Origin: Verrucomicrobiales bacterium
GTDB lineage: Bacteria; Verrucomicrobiota; Verrucomicrobiia; Verrucomicrobiales; V1-33
DNA length: 64,000 nucleotides
Assembly: GCA_028293125.1 (NCBI GenBank)
Contig: JAQGPJ010000012.1
Coordinates: 1-64,000 of the forward strand
Direction: 5' to 3'
Shown here: positions 10,197 through 23,033 of the stretch, in pieces
Position numbering within the stretch: the first letter of the stretch is position 1
Layout of the letters: each line of letters begins with the position of its first letter
Translations under genes and position numbers: made by a program
Notes under the pieces: generated by a model
Databases searched by the model: none
What the model saw: only the letters and a program-made list of their open reading frames with translations
What the model was told of the DNA's origin: nothing

Positions 10197-10483
10197 TTGA
10201 AAAAGCGGAAGGTGTTGGCTGAAAAGAAAACGCGGCGGGCCGGATCATGGATTCCTGCCGCCGCTCGGGTTCTGTAACCGCTCCCCTCCGCGCTGTCAAA
10301 CCGGCTCCTGTCCCTCCGGAAACCGTGTTCGGAGAGGGGCAAAAGGCGTTCAAACCGGGCGGCGGATGAGGTGGGGCCATCATTGAATCCTGATGAATGC
10401 CGGCAGTGAAACAGGCCGGAGTCCGCAGGCATGAACACGAAAGGAGTGACATGAGCAAAAAATAAGATCAGACTGAAAACGGT

Positions 10484-13399
10484 ATGAAGAGCCGCCTCCT
10501 TTTTTCCGCTGTCCGCGTCGCGCTGCTGCTTTCGGTGCCTCCGGCCGGCAAAGCCCAATCCCCGACACCGGCATCGGCATCGGCATTGCTGGCTCCGGTG
10601 CCGCCGGAGTTGTTCACCCTGTCGGATCCCGGTTTGGAGGTCACGGTCTGGGCGCAGTCCCCGATGCTGCGCAATCCGACCAATATCGACATCGACAGCG
10701 ATGGCTGTATCTGGGTGGCGGAGGGAGTGAATTACCGCATGCATTTCAACCGCCAGCCGGAGGGTGACCGCATCATGGTCCTGCAGGACACGGACGGCGA
10801 TGGCAAGGCGGACAGATCGTGGCCTTTCGTGCAGGAGAAATTCCTCCGCGCCCCGCTCGGCGTGGCGGTGGTCGGCAACAAGGTGGTGGTCTCCATGGCT
10901 CCGGATCTGGTAGTGTACACGGACCGGGACGGCGACAAGCGTTTCAATCCCGCCAAGGGGGACACCCGCGAGGTGCTGCTCACCGGCTTTTTTGGCCGGA
11001 ATCATGATCACTCCCTTCACAGCGTGACAGTGGGGCCGGACGGGAAGTGGTACTTCAGCGCCGGCAACTGCGGGGCGGAGTTCACGGACAAATCCGGCAA
11101 AACTTTCCGCATCGGATCGAAGCAGAACGTCTCTTGGTGGCCGAAGGATCCGGACTGCCCTGACGGTGATCCCAATCAAATCGCCGGACAGAAAAGCGAT
11201 GATGGCCGGGTTTACGTGGGCGGCTTTATCGCCCGGATGAATCCCGACGGCACCCATGTGGAGATTCTGGCGCACAATCTGCGGAACTCCTATGAGAACT
11301 GCGTCACCAGCTTCGGCGACATCTTCGCCAGCGACAATGACGACCAGCCGGCCTGCCGGGTTTTCGGCGTGCTGGAGGGCGGGAATTACGGATTCGCCTC
11401 CGCCGATGGCTCCCGCGCCTGGCAGGCCGACCGGCGTCCAGGGCAGGATGTGAAAACGGCCACCTGGCGGCAGGAGGATCCCGGGGTGGCCCCGGCGGGC
11501 GATATCTATGGCGGTGGCGCGCCCACGGGCTGCGTGTTTTATGAGAACGGGGCCCTCGGAGCCCGGCATGAGGGCACGCTGCTGGTGTGCGAGTCCGCTC
11601 TGAACACTATTTTCGGCTACAAGCCGCAACCGGATGGCGCGGGCTGGAAGCTGGAGCGCTTCCCCTTTCTGACCACCAACCAGAACGGAAAAATCATCGG
11701 CACCGACTCCACCGGCGGCAACCAGACCGCCAAGGCAGACGATACCAAAACTCTCTTCCGCCCCTCCGACATCGCAGTGGGCCCGGATGGCGCGCTCTAC
11801 ATCTCCGACTGGCTCGACCCCCGCACCGGCGGCCACGCGGACATGGACGACAGTGTGTCCGGAACCATTTACCGGGTTGCGCCGAAAGGGTTTAAACCAC
11901 TGGTGCCGAAGGTGGATTTCACAACCGTTGAGGGGGTTGTTGAAGCGTTGAAAAGCCCGGCGGTGAATGTGCGGGCGGTGGGTGCGGAATATTTGCGCCG
12001 CAACTCCACGGCTTTGGAAAAACACCTGTCTGATGGGCTGTGGGCTGAACTTGCCGCCGATTCGAGATCCACGCTTTTTGCAAAAATGGCATGGATCCTT
12101 GGAGGGATTGGAAAAGAAAAGGATCAAACACCGGACCCATTTGCGCCGCCTTCACCGGATAAGCCTGGACTGCGGCTGAAATTGAGTGAGCCCGCCAGCC
12201 CGTGGCTTAATCTTCCGTGGGGAAAGAGAAATGAGCGTTCTCCTTCTGATATGCTTCCAGTCTGGATTGGGGAGGGACTGCACGCCATGAAAAGACCGCT
12301 GGTCCGGGTCGCGGCGCGAAGCAATCCGCATGACCGGTTTTCAGCGGAGGCGGACAGGCTTGAAATACCCATGCTTCTCAGCATGGGGCCTGTGACTGGT
12401 GCGCCTGAAGTGCTGTCCGCTATTCCTGTTGGGTTCCTTCGCGCACTGCCTGCCACCCGCATGGTGGAACTGGCTTGCGAGCCGCTGGATTGGGCGACGG
12501 ATTCCGCCCTTACGGCATTCTGGGCTCAAATCTGCGCCGGAAAGTCCCCCATGGTGTATGATATCATTGCGGCCCGGCTTGGCGGTCCTGATGCCCTGAA
12601 GTGGTCTGATTCATTTGCCGCACTCGCCTGGCAACTCCATCCGCCCCAGGCCATCCCCGCCTTCAAAGCCCGCGCACTGGCCTCCAGTCTGTCTCTAAAG
12701 GCCCGAAAGGACGCGCTGACGGCCATCGGCTTCAACACGGTGCCGGAGGCGGCGCAGGCCATGCTGGAGATTGCAGAAAAATCCGGCGCGGCGGGTGCCT
12801 CCGACCCCGCCGCCGGCACGGTGCGGGATCTGGCACTGTGGTGGCTGCTGAACAAAAAGGACAACGACTGGAAAGGTCACGGCCTGGCCGCGGCGCTGAA
12901 AGCCAAAGGCATTTACGATCCGGACTCCGTCACGCTCTCCGCCGTCAGTCTGCCTGAGCCGCCTCCGCTGGACTTCACCGTGGAGGACGCGCTGAAACTG
13001 ACCGGCGACGCCCAGCGCGGCGAAGGCATCAGCCAGCGATGCTATATGTGCCACCGCATCGGGGCCAACGGCGCGGAGTTCGGTCCGGAGATGACCGCCT
13101 GGGGACGCACCCAGAGCACGGAGGTTATTCTCCGCAGCCTGATCACGCCCAGTGCGGATATCGCCCACGGTTTTGAGGGCACCCGGCTGGAGACCACGGA
13201 TGGTCTGATCATCGATGGCCTGATCCTGACCGATGCCGATCCCGTGATCATCCGCAGCATGGGCGGACTGACTCAGACCGTCCCCGGAAACCGCCTCAAA
13301 TCCAAAAAATCCCTTGGCCGCAGTCTGATGATGAGCGCTACGCAGCTTGGCCTGACAGCACAGGACTGCGCGGACTTGGCGGCGTTTCTGAAAAGATAA
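10484..13399 (+). CDS. Secreted propeller-HEAT-cytochrome c protein (PVC-type 'membrane-bound dehydrogenase')
   Basis: Predicted exported protein of 971 residues with a signal peptide (about 1-25, cleavage near GKA). Residues about 40-470 resemble the six-bladed glucose/sorbosone dehydrogenase-like propeller of planctomycete and verrucomicrobial proteins (GVNYRMHFN, HDHSLHSVTVGPDGKWYF and DIAVGPDGALYISDW motifs). About 480-800 is helical and HEAT-like. The C-terminus is a single c-type cytochrome domain with a CYMCH haem motif near residue 853. Such proteins are widespread in PVC bacteria and are thought to oxidise sugars or their derivatives in the periplasm, but the substrate is not known. 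Codon choice in the middle (about 11.9-12.5 kb) differs from both ends. It is divergent from fabF across 287 bases. Confidence 0.85.
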   Translation: MKSRLLFSAVRVALLLSVPPAGKAQSPTPASASALLAPVPPELFTLSDPGLEVTVWAQSPMLRNPTNIDIDSDGCIWVAEGVNYRMHFNRQPEGDRIMVLQDTDGDGKADRSWPFVQEKFLRAPLGVAVVGNKVVVSMAPDLVVYTDRDGDKRFNPAKGDTREVLLTGFFGRNHDHSLHSVTVGPDGKWYFSAGNCGAEFTDKSGKTFRIGSKQNVSWWPKDPDCPDGDPNQIAGQKSDDGRVYVGGFIARMNPDGTHVEILAHNLRNSYENCVTSFGDIFASDNDDQPACRVFGVLEGGNYGFASADGSRAWQADRRPGQDVKTATWRQEDPGVAPAGDIYGGGAPTGCVFYENGALGARHEGTLLVCESALNTIFGYKPQPDGAGWKLERFPFLTTNQNGKIIGTDSTGGNQTAKADDTKTLFRPSDIAVGPDGALYISDWLDPRTGGHADMDDSVSGTIYRVAPKGFKPLVPKVDFTTVEGVVEALKSPAVNVRAVGAEYLRRNSTALEKHLSDGLWAELAADSRSTLFAKMAWILGGIGKEKDQTPDPFAPPSPDKPGLRLKLSEPASPWLNLPWGKRNERSPSDMLPVWIGEGLHAMKRPLVRVAARSNPHDRFSAEADRLEIPMLLSMGPVTGAPEVLSAIPVGFLRALPATRMVELACEPLDWATDSALTAFWAQICAGKSPMVYDIIAARLGGPDALKWSDSFAALAWQLHPPQAIPAFKARALASSLSLKARKDALTAIGFNTVPEAAQAMLEIAEKSGAAGASDPAAGTVRDLALWWLLNKKDNDWKGHGLAAALKAKGIYDPDSVTLSAVSLPEPPPLDFTVEDALKLTGDAQRGEGISQRCYMCHRIGANGAEFGPEMTAWGRTQSTEVILRSLITPSADIAHGFEGTRLETTDGLIIDGLILTDADPVIIRSMGGLTQTVPGNRLKSKKSLGRSLMMSATQLGLTAQDCADLAAFLKR

Positions 13400-13517
13400 G
13401 GCGGCGCGCAGCCAGCCTATCTGTCTGTCTGATTCCGTGCCTTTGTCGCCGCTCATTACGGCGTGGCGGGCAAAGCCAGGATTTCCATGCCCTGACATTC
13501 TACCCGAATTGCTGAGA

Positions 13518-13592
13518 TGGAGGCGGGGGCGGGAGTCGAACCCGCCAATGGAGGTTTTGCAAACCTCTGCCTTACCGCTTGGCTACCCCGCC
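13518..13592 (-). tRNA. tRNA-Cys (GCA)
   Basis: On the minus strand a complete cloverleaf can be read. The 7-bp acceptor GGCGGGG pairs with CCCCGCC, the anticodon arm GAGGT/ACCTC encloses loop TTGCAAA with anticodon GCA, and the T-arm carries GGTTCGACTCC. The discriminator base is U, the known identity base for tRNA-Cys, and CCA is encoded. It stands alone between two protein genes. Confidence 0.95.
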
Positions 13593-13880
13593 ATCTCTTT
13601 TGCAGCGCGCCGGAGGTTAATGCGCTCCGGGACGCTGTCAATGGGGGTATGTCTTTTGAATTCAGGTTCCCCGGCGGTCAAAGGGGAATTGCAGGTCAAT
13701 CCGGCAGGGAAGGGAAGGAAGGGAAAGTGGACAGGGATACGGTTTTCCGGACAGGTGGTGGCTCCGATCGCATGCAAACGGTCCCCTATTTTCCATCCGC
13801 GAAGTTCTTGACCGATTAGTCAACTTCCCGTTGCCAGTGGCGGAGGTTGTGCTCTTTTTCCCCGCACGCCCCGTGCTGTT
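13593..13880. other. Intergenic region upstream of the efflux lipoprotein gene
   Basis: About 290 bases between tRNA-Cys and the NodT-type gene. Open frames here are short, overlap the tRNA and show no protein-like features. I see no repeat or clear regulatory site. Confidence 0.4.
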
Positions 13881-15299
13881 ATGAAAATCGTTTCCCGTCT
13901 GACGCTTCTCTCCCTCGCGTTTTTAACCTCCTGCGCCGTTGGGCCAAATTACAAAGCAGGCGATCCCGCGGACACGGCGGGGTCCTTCGTCACACCGGGT
14001 GCCGACGCTTCAGCCACCGGAGACATCACGGACTGGTGGGAAAAATTCCGGGAGCCCAAACTCAACAATCTCATCAGGCAGGCCCTGGTGGCGAATCAGG
14101 ATCTGAAGATCGCGGTCAGCCGGGTGGCCGAGGCCCGCGCCACGCGGACGATTGCCCGTGCCGATTATTTCCCGCAGTTGAACGCCGGAGCCAACGCCAC
14201 CCGCAGCAAAAGCAGCGAGGCCGCCGCCGGTCTGCCGGGGCTGGGGGGGCAGACCACCAATCTTTTCAATCTGAACCTCGACGCCTCCTGGGAGATCGAC
14301 GTTTTCGGCGGCACCCGCCGGAATGTGGAGGCCGCCACCGCGGACCTGCAGGCCGCCGGGGAAAACGCCCGCGATGTGCAGGTGGGCCTGATCGGGGAGG
14401 TGGCCACCGCCTATCTTGAACTGCGCGGCTATCAGGCGCGTAAAAGTGTGGCGGAGCGCAACCTGAAGTCCCAGCGCGATACCCTGGAGCTGACCCGCAC
14501 CCGCCAGGCGGTGGGGGTCTCCAACGATCTCGATGTGGCCCGCGCGGAAGCTCAGATGGAGGCCACCGCCGCCGCCATCCCGGTCTATGAGGCCTCCCTG
14601 CGGAGGAGCATTTACCGCCTTGGGGTGTTGCTCGGCGGTTCGCCCGGCAGTCTGGTGGACAATCTGATCAGCTATCGGGGACAGCCGGTGGCCCCGCCCG
14701 CCGTGCCCGTGGGGCTCCCCAGCGATCTGCTGCGCCGCCGCCCGGATATCCGCCGCTCCGAGCGGGAACTCGCCGCCGCCACCGCGCGGATCGGAGTGGC
14801 CGTGGCCGATCTTTATCCCAAGTTCTCCCTGACGGCCGGCGTGGGACGGTCCGCTCTGGAGACGCAGGAACTCTTCAATGGCCGCGCCGGTTCGTGGTCC
14901 CTGGGGCCCAGCCTGAACTGGCCGATCTTCACCGCCGGCAAGATCCGGGGCAACATCGCGGTGCAGAACGCTCGGCAGGAACAGGCGGCCGCGACCTATG
15001 AGAAGACGGTTTACCTGGCCATGGAGGACGTGGAGGGCAGCCTGATCTCCTTCGGCCAGGAGCAGAAGCGCTACGCCAGCCTGACCCGTGCGGTGGGAGC
15101 CACCCGCCGCGCCTCCTCCCTGGCCAATGACCGCTACAAAGCCGGTCTCGAGGACTTCCTGACGGTGCTGGAGGCGGACCGCCAGCTGCTTTCCGCGGAG
15201 GATTCCCAAGTCAGCAGCCAGACGCAGGTCAGCCTGAACCTCGTCCGCCTCTACAAAGCCCTCGGCGGCGGCTGGGGAGAGGCCCGGGTGAAAAAATAA
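13881..15299 (+). CDS. RND-type efflux outer-membrane lipoprotein (NodT/OprM family)
   Basis: Outer-membrane channel component of a tripartite RND-type exporter, 472 residues, the normal size. A lipoprotein signal is clear: charged N-terminus MKIVSR, hydrophobic stretch, then lipobox LTSC with Cys at about residue 18, followed by AVGPNYK as in NodT/OprM proteins. Two repeated outer-membrane-efflux domains follow, with the family motifs SWEIDVFGG, LPSDLLRRRPDIR and LNWPIF. No inner-membrane pump or periplasmic adaptor gene lies beside it, so the rest of the exporter must be encoded elsewhere. A strong terminator follows. Confidence 0.9.
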   Translation: MKIVSRLTLLSLAFLTSCAVGPNYKAGDPADTAGSFVTPGADASATGDITDWWEKFREPKLNNLIRQALVANQDLKIAVSRVAEARATRTIARADYFPQLNAGANATRSKSSEAAAGLPGLGGQTTNLFNLNLDASWEIDVFGGTRRNVEAATADLQAAGENARDVQVGLIGEVATAYLELRGYQARKSVAERNLKSQRDTLELTRTRQAVGVSNDLDVARAEAQMEATAAAIPVYEASLRRSIYRLGVLLGGSPGSLVDNLISYRGQPVAPPAVPVGLPSDLLRRRPDIRRSERELAAATARIGVAVADLYPKFSLTAGVGRSALETQELFNGRAGSWSLGPSLNWPIFTAGKIRGNIAVQNARQEQAAATYEKTVYLAMEDVEGSLISFGQEQKRYASLTRAVGATRRASSLANDRYKAGLEDFLTVLEADRQLLSAEDSQVSSQTQVSLNLVRLYKALGGGWGEARVKK

Positions 15300-15331
15300 T
15301 CCAAAGGCCGGAAGCCCGGGTTCAAAGCCGT

Positions 15332-15371
15332 CAGGGCCTCACCCGTTCCCGGGTGAGGCCCTGTTCTTTTT
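15332..15371 (+). terminator. Intrinsic terminator after the efflux lipoprotein gene
   Basis: A perfect 14-bp stem (CAGGGCCTCACCCG, 15332-15345, with 15350-15363) and a 4-base loop are followed by TTCTTTTTC. Confidence 0.9.
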
Positions 15372-15413
15372 CAAATCAAATCAATCCCATCAGCCTGGTG
15401 TTGATGGCGGGCC

Positions 15414-17432
15414 TCAGCGGGCGTCGGTCACTACTTTATCCGCCTGCACCCGCCGCAGCAGCGCCGGCAGGTCGCCATATTTGACCGCTCCGGGCAGGAG
15501 ACGGGTGTCGAACACGTTGGTCAGGCTGGCGAAGCGGAACGTGGTGGAGGCCAGCCAAGCCTCATGCACCAAGCCATCCGGCACCTGCGTCAGGGCCAGG
15601 GCGGTCTCCGGCACAAAGGCGGCGTCGGCATGGATATCGATGACTGTGGGCTTGCGGTCGTGCTGTTTCATCCACGCCAGCACACTCAGGATATCGTGGG
15701 CGCGCCGGGCCAGGGGTGGCGGATTGTAGCCGTCGGTGTAACCCAGGAAATCCCGGTCCTGGGGCACGCGGCGGATTTCACCCTCGCGTAGACCGGGAGA
15801 CTGGAAAAGCTGGGGAATGCCCACCGCCGCCCCGGCGGCGAGGGCTTTTTGCACCTCCGGGCTGCTTTCCGCCGCCGGGCCGTGCTCCGTCAGGCGGATC
15901 AGGACCTGATTGTTCCAGTTGGGCGGATAGAAAAAGGTGCAGCGCACGGTTTCCTGATTGGTGTCATGGGTCAGGGTGCCGGCGATGCGCAGGACTCCGG
16001 CCTTCTCCGTGCGGTCATCGTCCGGTTTCCAGGAGAATTTGCCAGCCGAGGCCTCGGCCCAGGTGCGGCCCAGCAGGACGGGCAGCACGTCGTCAATGAG
16101 GGAGGGATTTCCCTGAATCTGGTGGGCGGAGTCGCGGTCCCACAACGCCAGCACACGGCGCTCGATGTCCTTGTCGTCCGCTTTCGGTGCCGGATGGGCG
16201 GCGTCCCACACTGTGAGCTCCTCAGGGGCCAGCAGGGTAAAGGGCGATTCTGCCGCCGGGGCCGGACGCGGAGTTTTCAGGTGTTTTCCCATCCACTGGT
16301 ACATCGACAGGCGGGTGGGGAGATTGTAGTTGTGCGGAAACTCCGGGCGGTTGTGCAGCATGGTGCGGTCATCCGGCGCGCCCGTGAGTTTGTAGAGCAC
16401 TTGGAGCTGCGGATAACCCTTGAGGCTGAACTCCCTCGTCCAGTCATCGGCGGTGGTGAATCCGGCGGGCTTCGGTGCAAAGAGCGCGGCCAGTTCCACA
16501 TTGCCAGTGCCGATCCGCAGCAGGCTGGCGTTCTCGCAGGTGCAGCCGCCCTGCATGGCGGTGGAGACCATGACCGCAGGGAACATCACGGCGGGACGGG
16601 GATCCACCGCCCCCAGGATGAAGGTCTGCGTGCCGCCGCCGCTGGCTCCGGTGACGCCGATGCGTGTGCTGTCCACCTCCGGCAGACTGGTCAGAAAATC
16701 CAAGGCCCGAATGCTGTCCCAGGTCTGCAGGCCCATGATGCTCTGCAGCCGGCTTTCCGCCTGCGGGCTGAAGAAGCCCCAGCCCTCTGCGGCGTTCATG
16801 TCAGGGCGCTGCGCCCGGAACAGATGGACCAGGGAATGCGGAATCTGGATGCTGTCCGCGCACCCGATCATGTCATAGTGGAAAACCACACAGCCCATGC
16901 GCGCCAGATGCACGCAGCGGGCTTGCAGCGGGCTGCGGGCCGTGGATTCATCCACCTCCGCCCCGGAGGCCAGATCGCGCTTCACTTCACCGTCGCTCAT
17001 CCGTAGGAACCGGCCATTGTCCCAGTGGCCATAGGGGCAGAGCACACCCGGCAGCGGACCGTTCACGCCGATGGGACGGTAGAGATTGCCGGTGACATAG
17101 AATCCCGGCACGCTTTCAAAATAGACCTTCTCAATCGTGTAGCCATCCATCTCCCGCCGTCCGTGGATCACCGGATTGAGCGGCATCCGCGTCGGCAGCG
17201 GATACAGGCCCAGCGCCACCTTGGTCTGCAGCCGCAGTTTGGTGGCCCGGGTTTCCCACTCCGCGCGGGTGGCGGGCGGGGTGAAGGGGAAGTCGCCGTT
17301 CAGCGTTTTCGGAGCTTCGTGTCTGGGATCCCCGGACGGCTGTTGCGCCCTGACATCGGGGGTGGAAAACAGTGTCAGGGCAAGCGTGACGGCGGAGGCA
17401 AAGGAGGCGGAGAGCGGCAACGGGAACTTCAT
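15414..17432 (-). CDS. Secreted alpha/beta hydrolase, acetyl-xylan-esterase-like
   Basis: Predicted exported hydrolase of 672 residues. The ATG at 17432 is preferred because it begins a proper signal peptide (MKFPLPLSASFASAVTLALTL..., cleavage near VRAQ); a longer frame upstream adds 29 unlikely residues. The central part is an alpha/beta-hydrolase fold: LPGVLCPYGHWDNG, a cap region, and the nucleophile elbow GVTGASGGGTQT with the serine near residue 264. This arrangement resembles acetyl xylan esterase and glucuronoyl-esterase-like carbohydrate esterases common in Verrucomicrobiota. The C-terminal ~250 residues are a second, less clear domain. It lies at the promoter-distal end of a long minus-strand run that includes the DUF1501/DUF1553 genes. 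The substrate is not known; a polysaccharide ester is a reasonable guess. Confidence 0.75.
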   Translation of the reverse strand: MKFPLPLSASFASAVTLALTLFSTPDVRAQQPSGDPRHEAPKTLNGDFPFTPPATRAEWETRATKLRLQTKVALGLYPLPTRMPLNPVIHGRREMDGYTIEKVYFESVPGFYVTGNLYRPIGVNGPLPGVLCPYGHWDNGRFLRMSDGEVKRDLASGAEVDESTARSPLQARCVHLARMGCVVFHYDMIGCADSIQIPHSLVHLFRAQRPDMNAAEGWGFFSPQAESRLQSIMGLQTWDSIRALDFLTSLPEVDSTRIGVTGASGGGTQTFILGAVDPRPAVMFPAVMVSTAMQGGCTCENASLLRIGTGNVELAALFAPKPAGFTTADDWTREFSLKGYPQLQVLYKLTGAPDDRTMLHNRPEFPHNYNLPTRLSMYQWMGKHLKTPRPAPAAESPFTLLAPEELTVWDAAHPAPKADDKDIERRVLALWDRDSAHQIQGNPSLIDDVLPVLLGRTWAEASAGKFSWKPDDDRTEKAGVLRIAGTLTHDTNQETVRCTFFYPPNWNNQVLIRLTEHGPAAESSPEVQKALAAGAAVGIPQLFQSPGLREGEIRRVPQDRDFLGYTDGYNPPPLARRAHDILSVLAWMKQHDRKPTVIDIHADAAFVPETALALTQVPDGLVHEAWLASTTFRFASLTNVFDTRLLPGAVKYGDLPALLRRVQADKVVTDAR

Positions 17433-17608
17433 GGCAGTTTGGCAGGACGGTGACGCCAGCGCGTAAAATACCGGACAGGCGGCGGATGGCTTGATGCCAA
17501 TACGCGGGTCAGGCCGCAAACCTCACATCCAGCCGGCGCTCAAAAACCGCCAGGAACCGTCAAAAACCTTCTGAAAATCCAATTGGAGCACCGGACCGCA
17601 TTCCCATG

Positions 17609-17631
17609 CCTGTCAAACCGCCACTGACAGG
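17609..17631 (-). terminator. Weak hairpin behind the DUF1501 gene
   Basis: A 7-bp inverted repeat CCTGTCA/TGACAGG with a 9-base loop lies just beyond the stop codon of the DUF1501 gene. It lacks a T-tract, so it is only a possible terminator or 3'-end stabiliser. Confidence 0.3.
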
Positions 17632-17645
17632 TTTGATGGAAACCA

Positions 17646-19085
17646 TTACGCCAGAATGTTTTTCACCAAATGGCCGTGGACATCCGTGAGACGGAAATCG
17701 CGGCCCTGGGAGCGGAAGGTGAGGCGCTCGTGGTCGAACCCGAGGCAGTGGAGGATGGTGGCCTGAAGGTCGTGGACGTGGACCGGGTCCGTGGCGATGT
17801 TGTAGCCGAGGTCGTCGGTGCTGCCATGGACGGTGCCGGGCTTGATGCCGCCGCCCGCCATCCACATGGAAAAGGCTTTGGGATGGTGGTCGCGGCCCCG
17901 GGCGCGTCCCAGGGAAGGGTTGCTCTCCACCATGGGGGTGCGTCCGAATTCCCCGCCCCAGATGACGAGGGTTTCGTCCAGCAGGCCGCGGCGTTTGAGG
18001 TCGGTGACCAGCGCGGCGCTGGCCTGATCGGTGGCCTGGCAGAGGCTTTTGTGGTTGCCGACCAAGTCGCTGTGGGCGTCCCAGCCCTCGTGGAAGATGT
18101 TCACGAAGCGCACTCCGCGCTCGATCATGCGGCGGGCCAGCAGGCAGGCGCGGGCGAAGGATGGCTTGTCGGGATCGCAACCGTAAAGGTCCAGCGTCTC
18201 CTGGGACTCGCTTTTCAGATTCATGAGCTCCGGGGCGGAGGTCTGAAGCCGGAACGCCATCTCGTAGTTTGCCAGGCGGGTGGCGATCTCCGCGTCGCCG
18301 GAGGTCTCCATGCGGCGGCGGTTCATGGCGGCCACAAGGTCGATGGTGCCCCGCTGCATGCCGGCATCAATGCCGGCGGGATTGGACACATTGAGAATGG
18401 GGTCGCCCTGATTGCGGAACCTCACGCCCGTGTAGGTGGTGGGCAGGAAGCCGCTGGACCACAGGGCGGATCCCCCGCTGATCCCGGCCCCGGTGCTGAG
18501 CACCACAAACGCCGGCAGATCACTGGTCTCGCAGCCCAGCCCGTAGGTCACCCAGGAGCCCAGGCTGGGCCGGCCGGGAACGCCGAAGCCGGTCTGGAAA
18601 AAGAGCTGCGCGGGGGCGTGGTTGAACTGGTCGGTGTAAACGGACCGCACCAAGCTGATGTCGTCCGTGATTTTGGTGAGGTGCGGCAGGGCTTCGGAGA
18701 TCTCCATGCCGGACTGACCGTGCCGCGCAAATTTGAACTGCGGTCCCATGACGGCGGCGTCGGCGCGGATGAAGGCGAGGCGCTGGCCGGCGGTGACGGA
18801 GGGCGGCAGCGGCTGGCCGTCCATTTTGGTCAGGGCCGGTTTAGGGTCAAAAAGATCCAGATGGCTGGGCGCGCCGGCCATGAAGAGATGGATGACCGCC
18901 TTGGCCTTGCCGGGATAGTGCGCCGGACGGGCCGCGAGGGGATTCACGGCGGAGGCGGCCGCGGCATGGCCCAGGGACTGCTTCGCCAGCAGGCCGGCAA
19001 GGGCGATTTTGCCAAGGCCGACGCCGCAGTCCCTGAGAAAGTGGCGGCGGGTGACGTCGAGGCAGTGGTTCTGGAAAGAATGCAT
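17646..19085 (-). CDS. DUF1501 family protein, Tat-exported
   Basis: 479-residue protein of the DUF1501 family, whose fold is related to alkaline phosphatase and sulfatase. It is very common in planctomycetes and verrucomicrobia but has no firmly established reaction. The N-terminus carries a twin-arginine signal, TRRHFLRDCGVG. Family hallmarks are visible: AVIHLFMAGAPSHLDLFDPKP, LVRSVYTDQFNHAPAQ, GWDAHSDLVGNHK, ETLVIWGGEFGRTPM and GRDHHPKAFSMWMAGGG. It starts 27 bases after the stop of the DUF1549/DUF1553 cytochrome gene. This is the standard pairing in PVC genomes and suggests one transcript and a joint role, probably at the cell envelope in breaking down complex substrates. Confidence 0.9.
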   Translation of the reverse strand: MHSFQNHCLDVTRRHFLRDCGVGLGKIALAGLLAKQSLGHAAAASAVNPLAARPAHYPGKAKAVIHLFMAGAPSHLDLFDPKPALTKMDGQPLPPSVTAGQRLAFIRADAAVMGPQFKFARHGQSGMEISEALPHLTKITDDISLVRSVYTDQFNHAPAQLFFQTGFGVPGRPSLGSWVTYGLGCETSDLPAFVVLSTGAGISGGSALWSSGFLPTTYTGVRFRNQGDPILNVSNPAGIDAGMQRGTIDLVAAMNRRRMETSGDAEIATRLANYEMAFRLQTSAPELMNLKSESQETLDLYGCDPDKPSFARACLLARRMIERGVRFVNIFHEGWDAHSDLVGNHKSLCQATDQASAALVTDLKRRGLLDETLVIWGGEFGRTPMVESNPSLGRARGRDHHPKAFSMWMAGGGIKPGTVHGSTDDLGYNIATDPVHVHDLQATILHCLGFDHERLTFRSQGRDFRLTDVHGHLVKNILA

Positions 19086-19112
19086 GGGGAAGGGGTGACC
19101 TGATGAAGGGCT

Positions 19113-22166
<3,054 letters not shown>

Positions 22167-22286
22167 GAGGGGCTTTGGTGAGCGGCACTCCTGGGAGTTT
22201 CCGCCTGGCTAGTAGACGCACCAAAGAGACTTCGTTTGTCGGTGGAAAAGGTTTTCAGACAATCATAAGGTTTGTCCGAAGCCTCC

Positions 22287-23033
22287 TCATCTGAGGACAG
22301 TCTGATCCAGCCAGAACCAATGGGCACCGCCGGAGGTCACCCGGCAGAGGGCTGCCGGACGTCCGTGGGCGAGGGTGAAAAGGTCGGCGTCCGAGACAGA
22401 ATCCGGAGCCTCCGGCCCGTCGGCGGTGGCGATAGCCTGGGGGGAAACGGTTTGGGCGGTGGTGACGATCAGTGGCGACGGCATGGAGGCCGTGGAGACC
22501 GCGGTATAGCTGGAGGGGGCCGATGATGACGGGGAATTTTCCGGTTCAGCCTCTGTGGCGGATGGGCGGGTGCGGATAGTTTCCACGGGCTGCGAACGGA
22601 CCAGCACAAAGGAGGGTTCCTCCTTCACTGCCGGCGGCGGGACCGGCAGCGGCACGGTGCCAGGATTTGACTGTGCGGGAGATAGGCCAGTGCCGGATAT
22701 AAGGACCGGAGGCGCTGACTTCTCCACCTGCCAGGAGCCCACGGGAATGGATAAGGAGATATCGGCGGTGCCGTTGCTTCGTCCCGTCTGCCCGGAGGCG
22801 GCCGGCGTTTTGCCAGGATGATTCAATGAAACAGGGCTCACCCCGCCGTTGGGCGTGCTACCGATGGTTTGGAGTCCGAGAGCCACAGCGCACACTACTG
22901 TTAGAACGGTGGCGGACTGCCCCGCACAGCGGCGGATGCGCCGGCGGCGGGCACTGCGCAGAGTGGTGGCCAGGGAGGCGGCGGCCACCTGGGGTGGCAG
23001 GCTTCTGGGCAGGGAGGACAAAGGGGCATTCAT
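22287..23033 (-). CDS. Predicted single-pass membrane partner of the ECF sigma factor
   Basis: 248-residue protein that I do not recognise at family level. An arginine-rich cytoplasmic segment (TLRSARRRRIRRCAG, about 25-39) precedes one hydrophobic helix (TVLTVVCAVALGLQ, about 43-56). The long outer part is rich in Pro, Ser and Thr, and a short conserved-looking C-terminus contains DADLFTLAHGRPAAL. The start codon overlaps the sigma-factor stop codon (ATGA), so the two are translationally coupled. Position, topology and coupling suggest an anti-sigma factor or a regulator of the sigma factor, but no zinc-binding HxxxCxxC motif is present, so this is inference from context. Confidence 0.65.
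   Translation of the reverse strand: MNAPLSSLPRSLPPQVAAASLATTLRSARRRRIRRCAGQSATVLTVVCAVALGLQTIGSTPNGGVSPVSLNHPGKTPAASGQTGRSNGTADISLSIPVGSWQVEKSAPPVLISGTGLSPAQSNPGTVPLPVPPPAVKEEPSFVLVRSQPVETIRTRPSATEAEPENSPSSSAPSSYTAVSTASMPSPLIVTTAQTVSPQAIATADGPEAPDSVSDADLFTLAHGRPAALCRVTSGGAHWFWLDQTVLR

Noticed and set aside
10828-11007. EF-hand/thrombospondin-like DTDGDG motif at the start of the propeller protein
   Set aside because: It is a single calcium-loop-like stretch typical of this propeller family, not a separate domain.
10193-12127. 644-codon minus-strand frame continuing upstream of fabF
   Set aside because: Antisense to the N-terminal half of the propeller-cytochrome gene; no domain.
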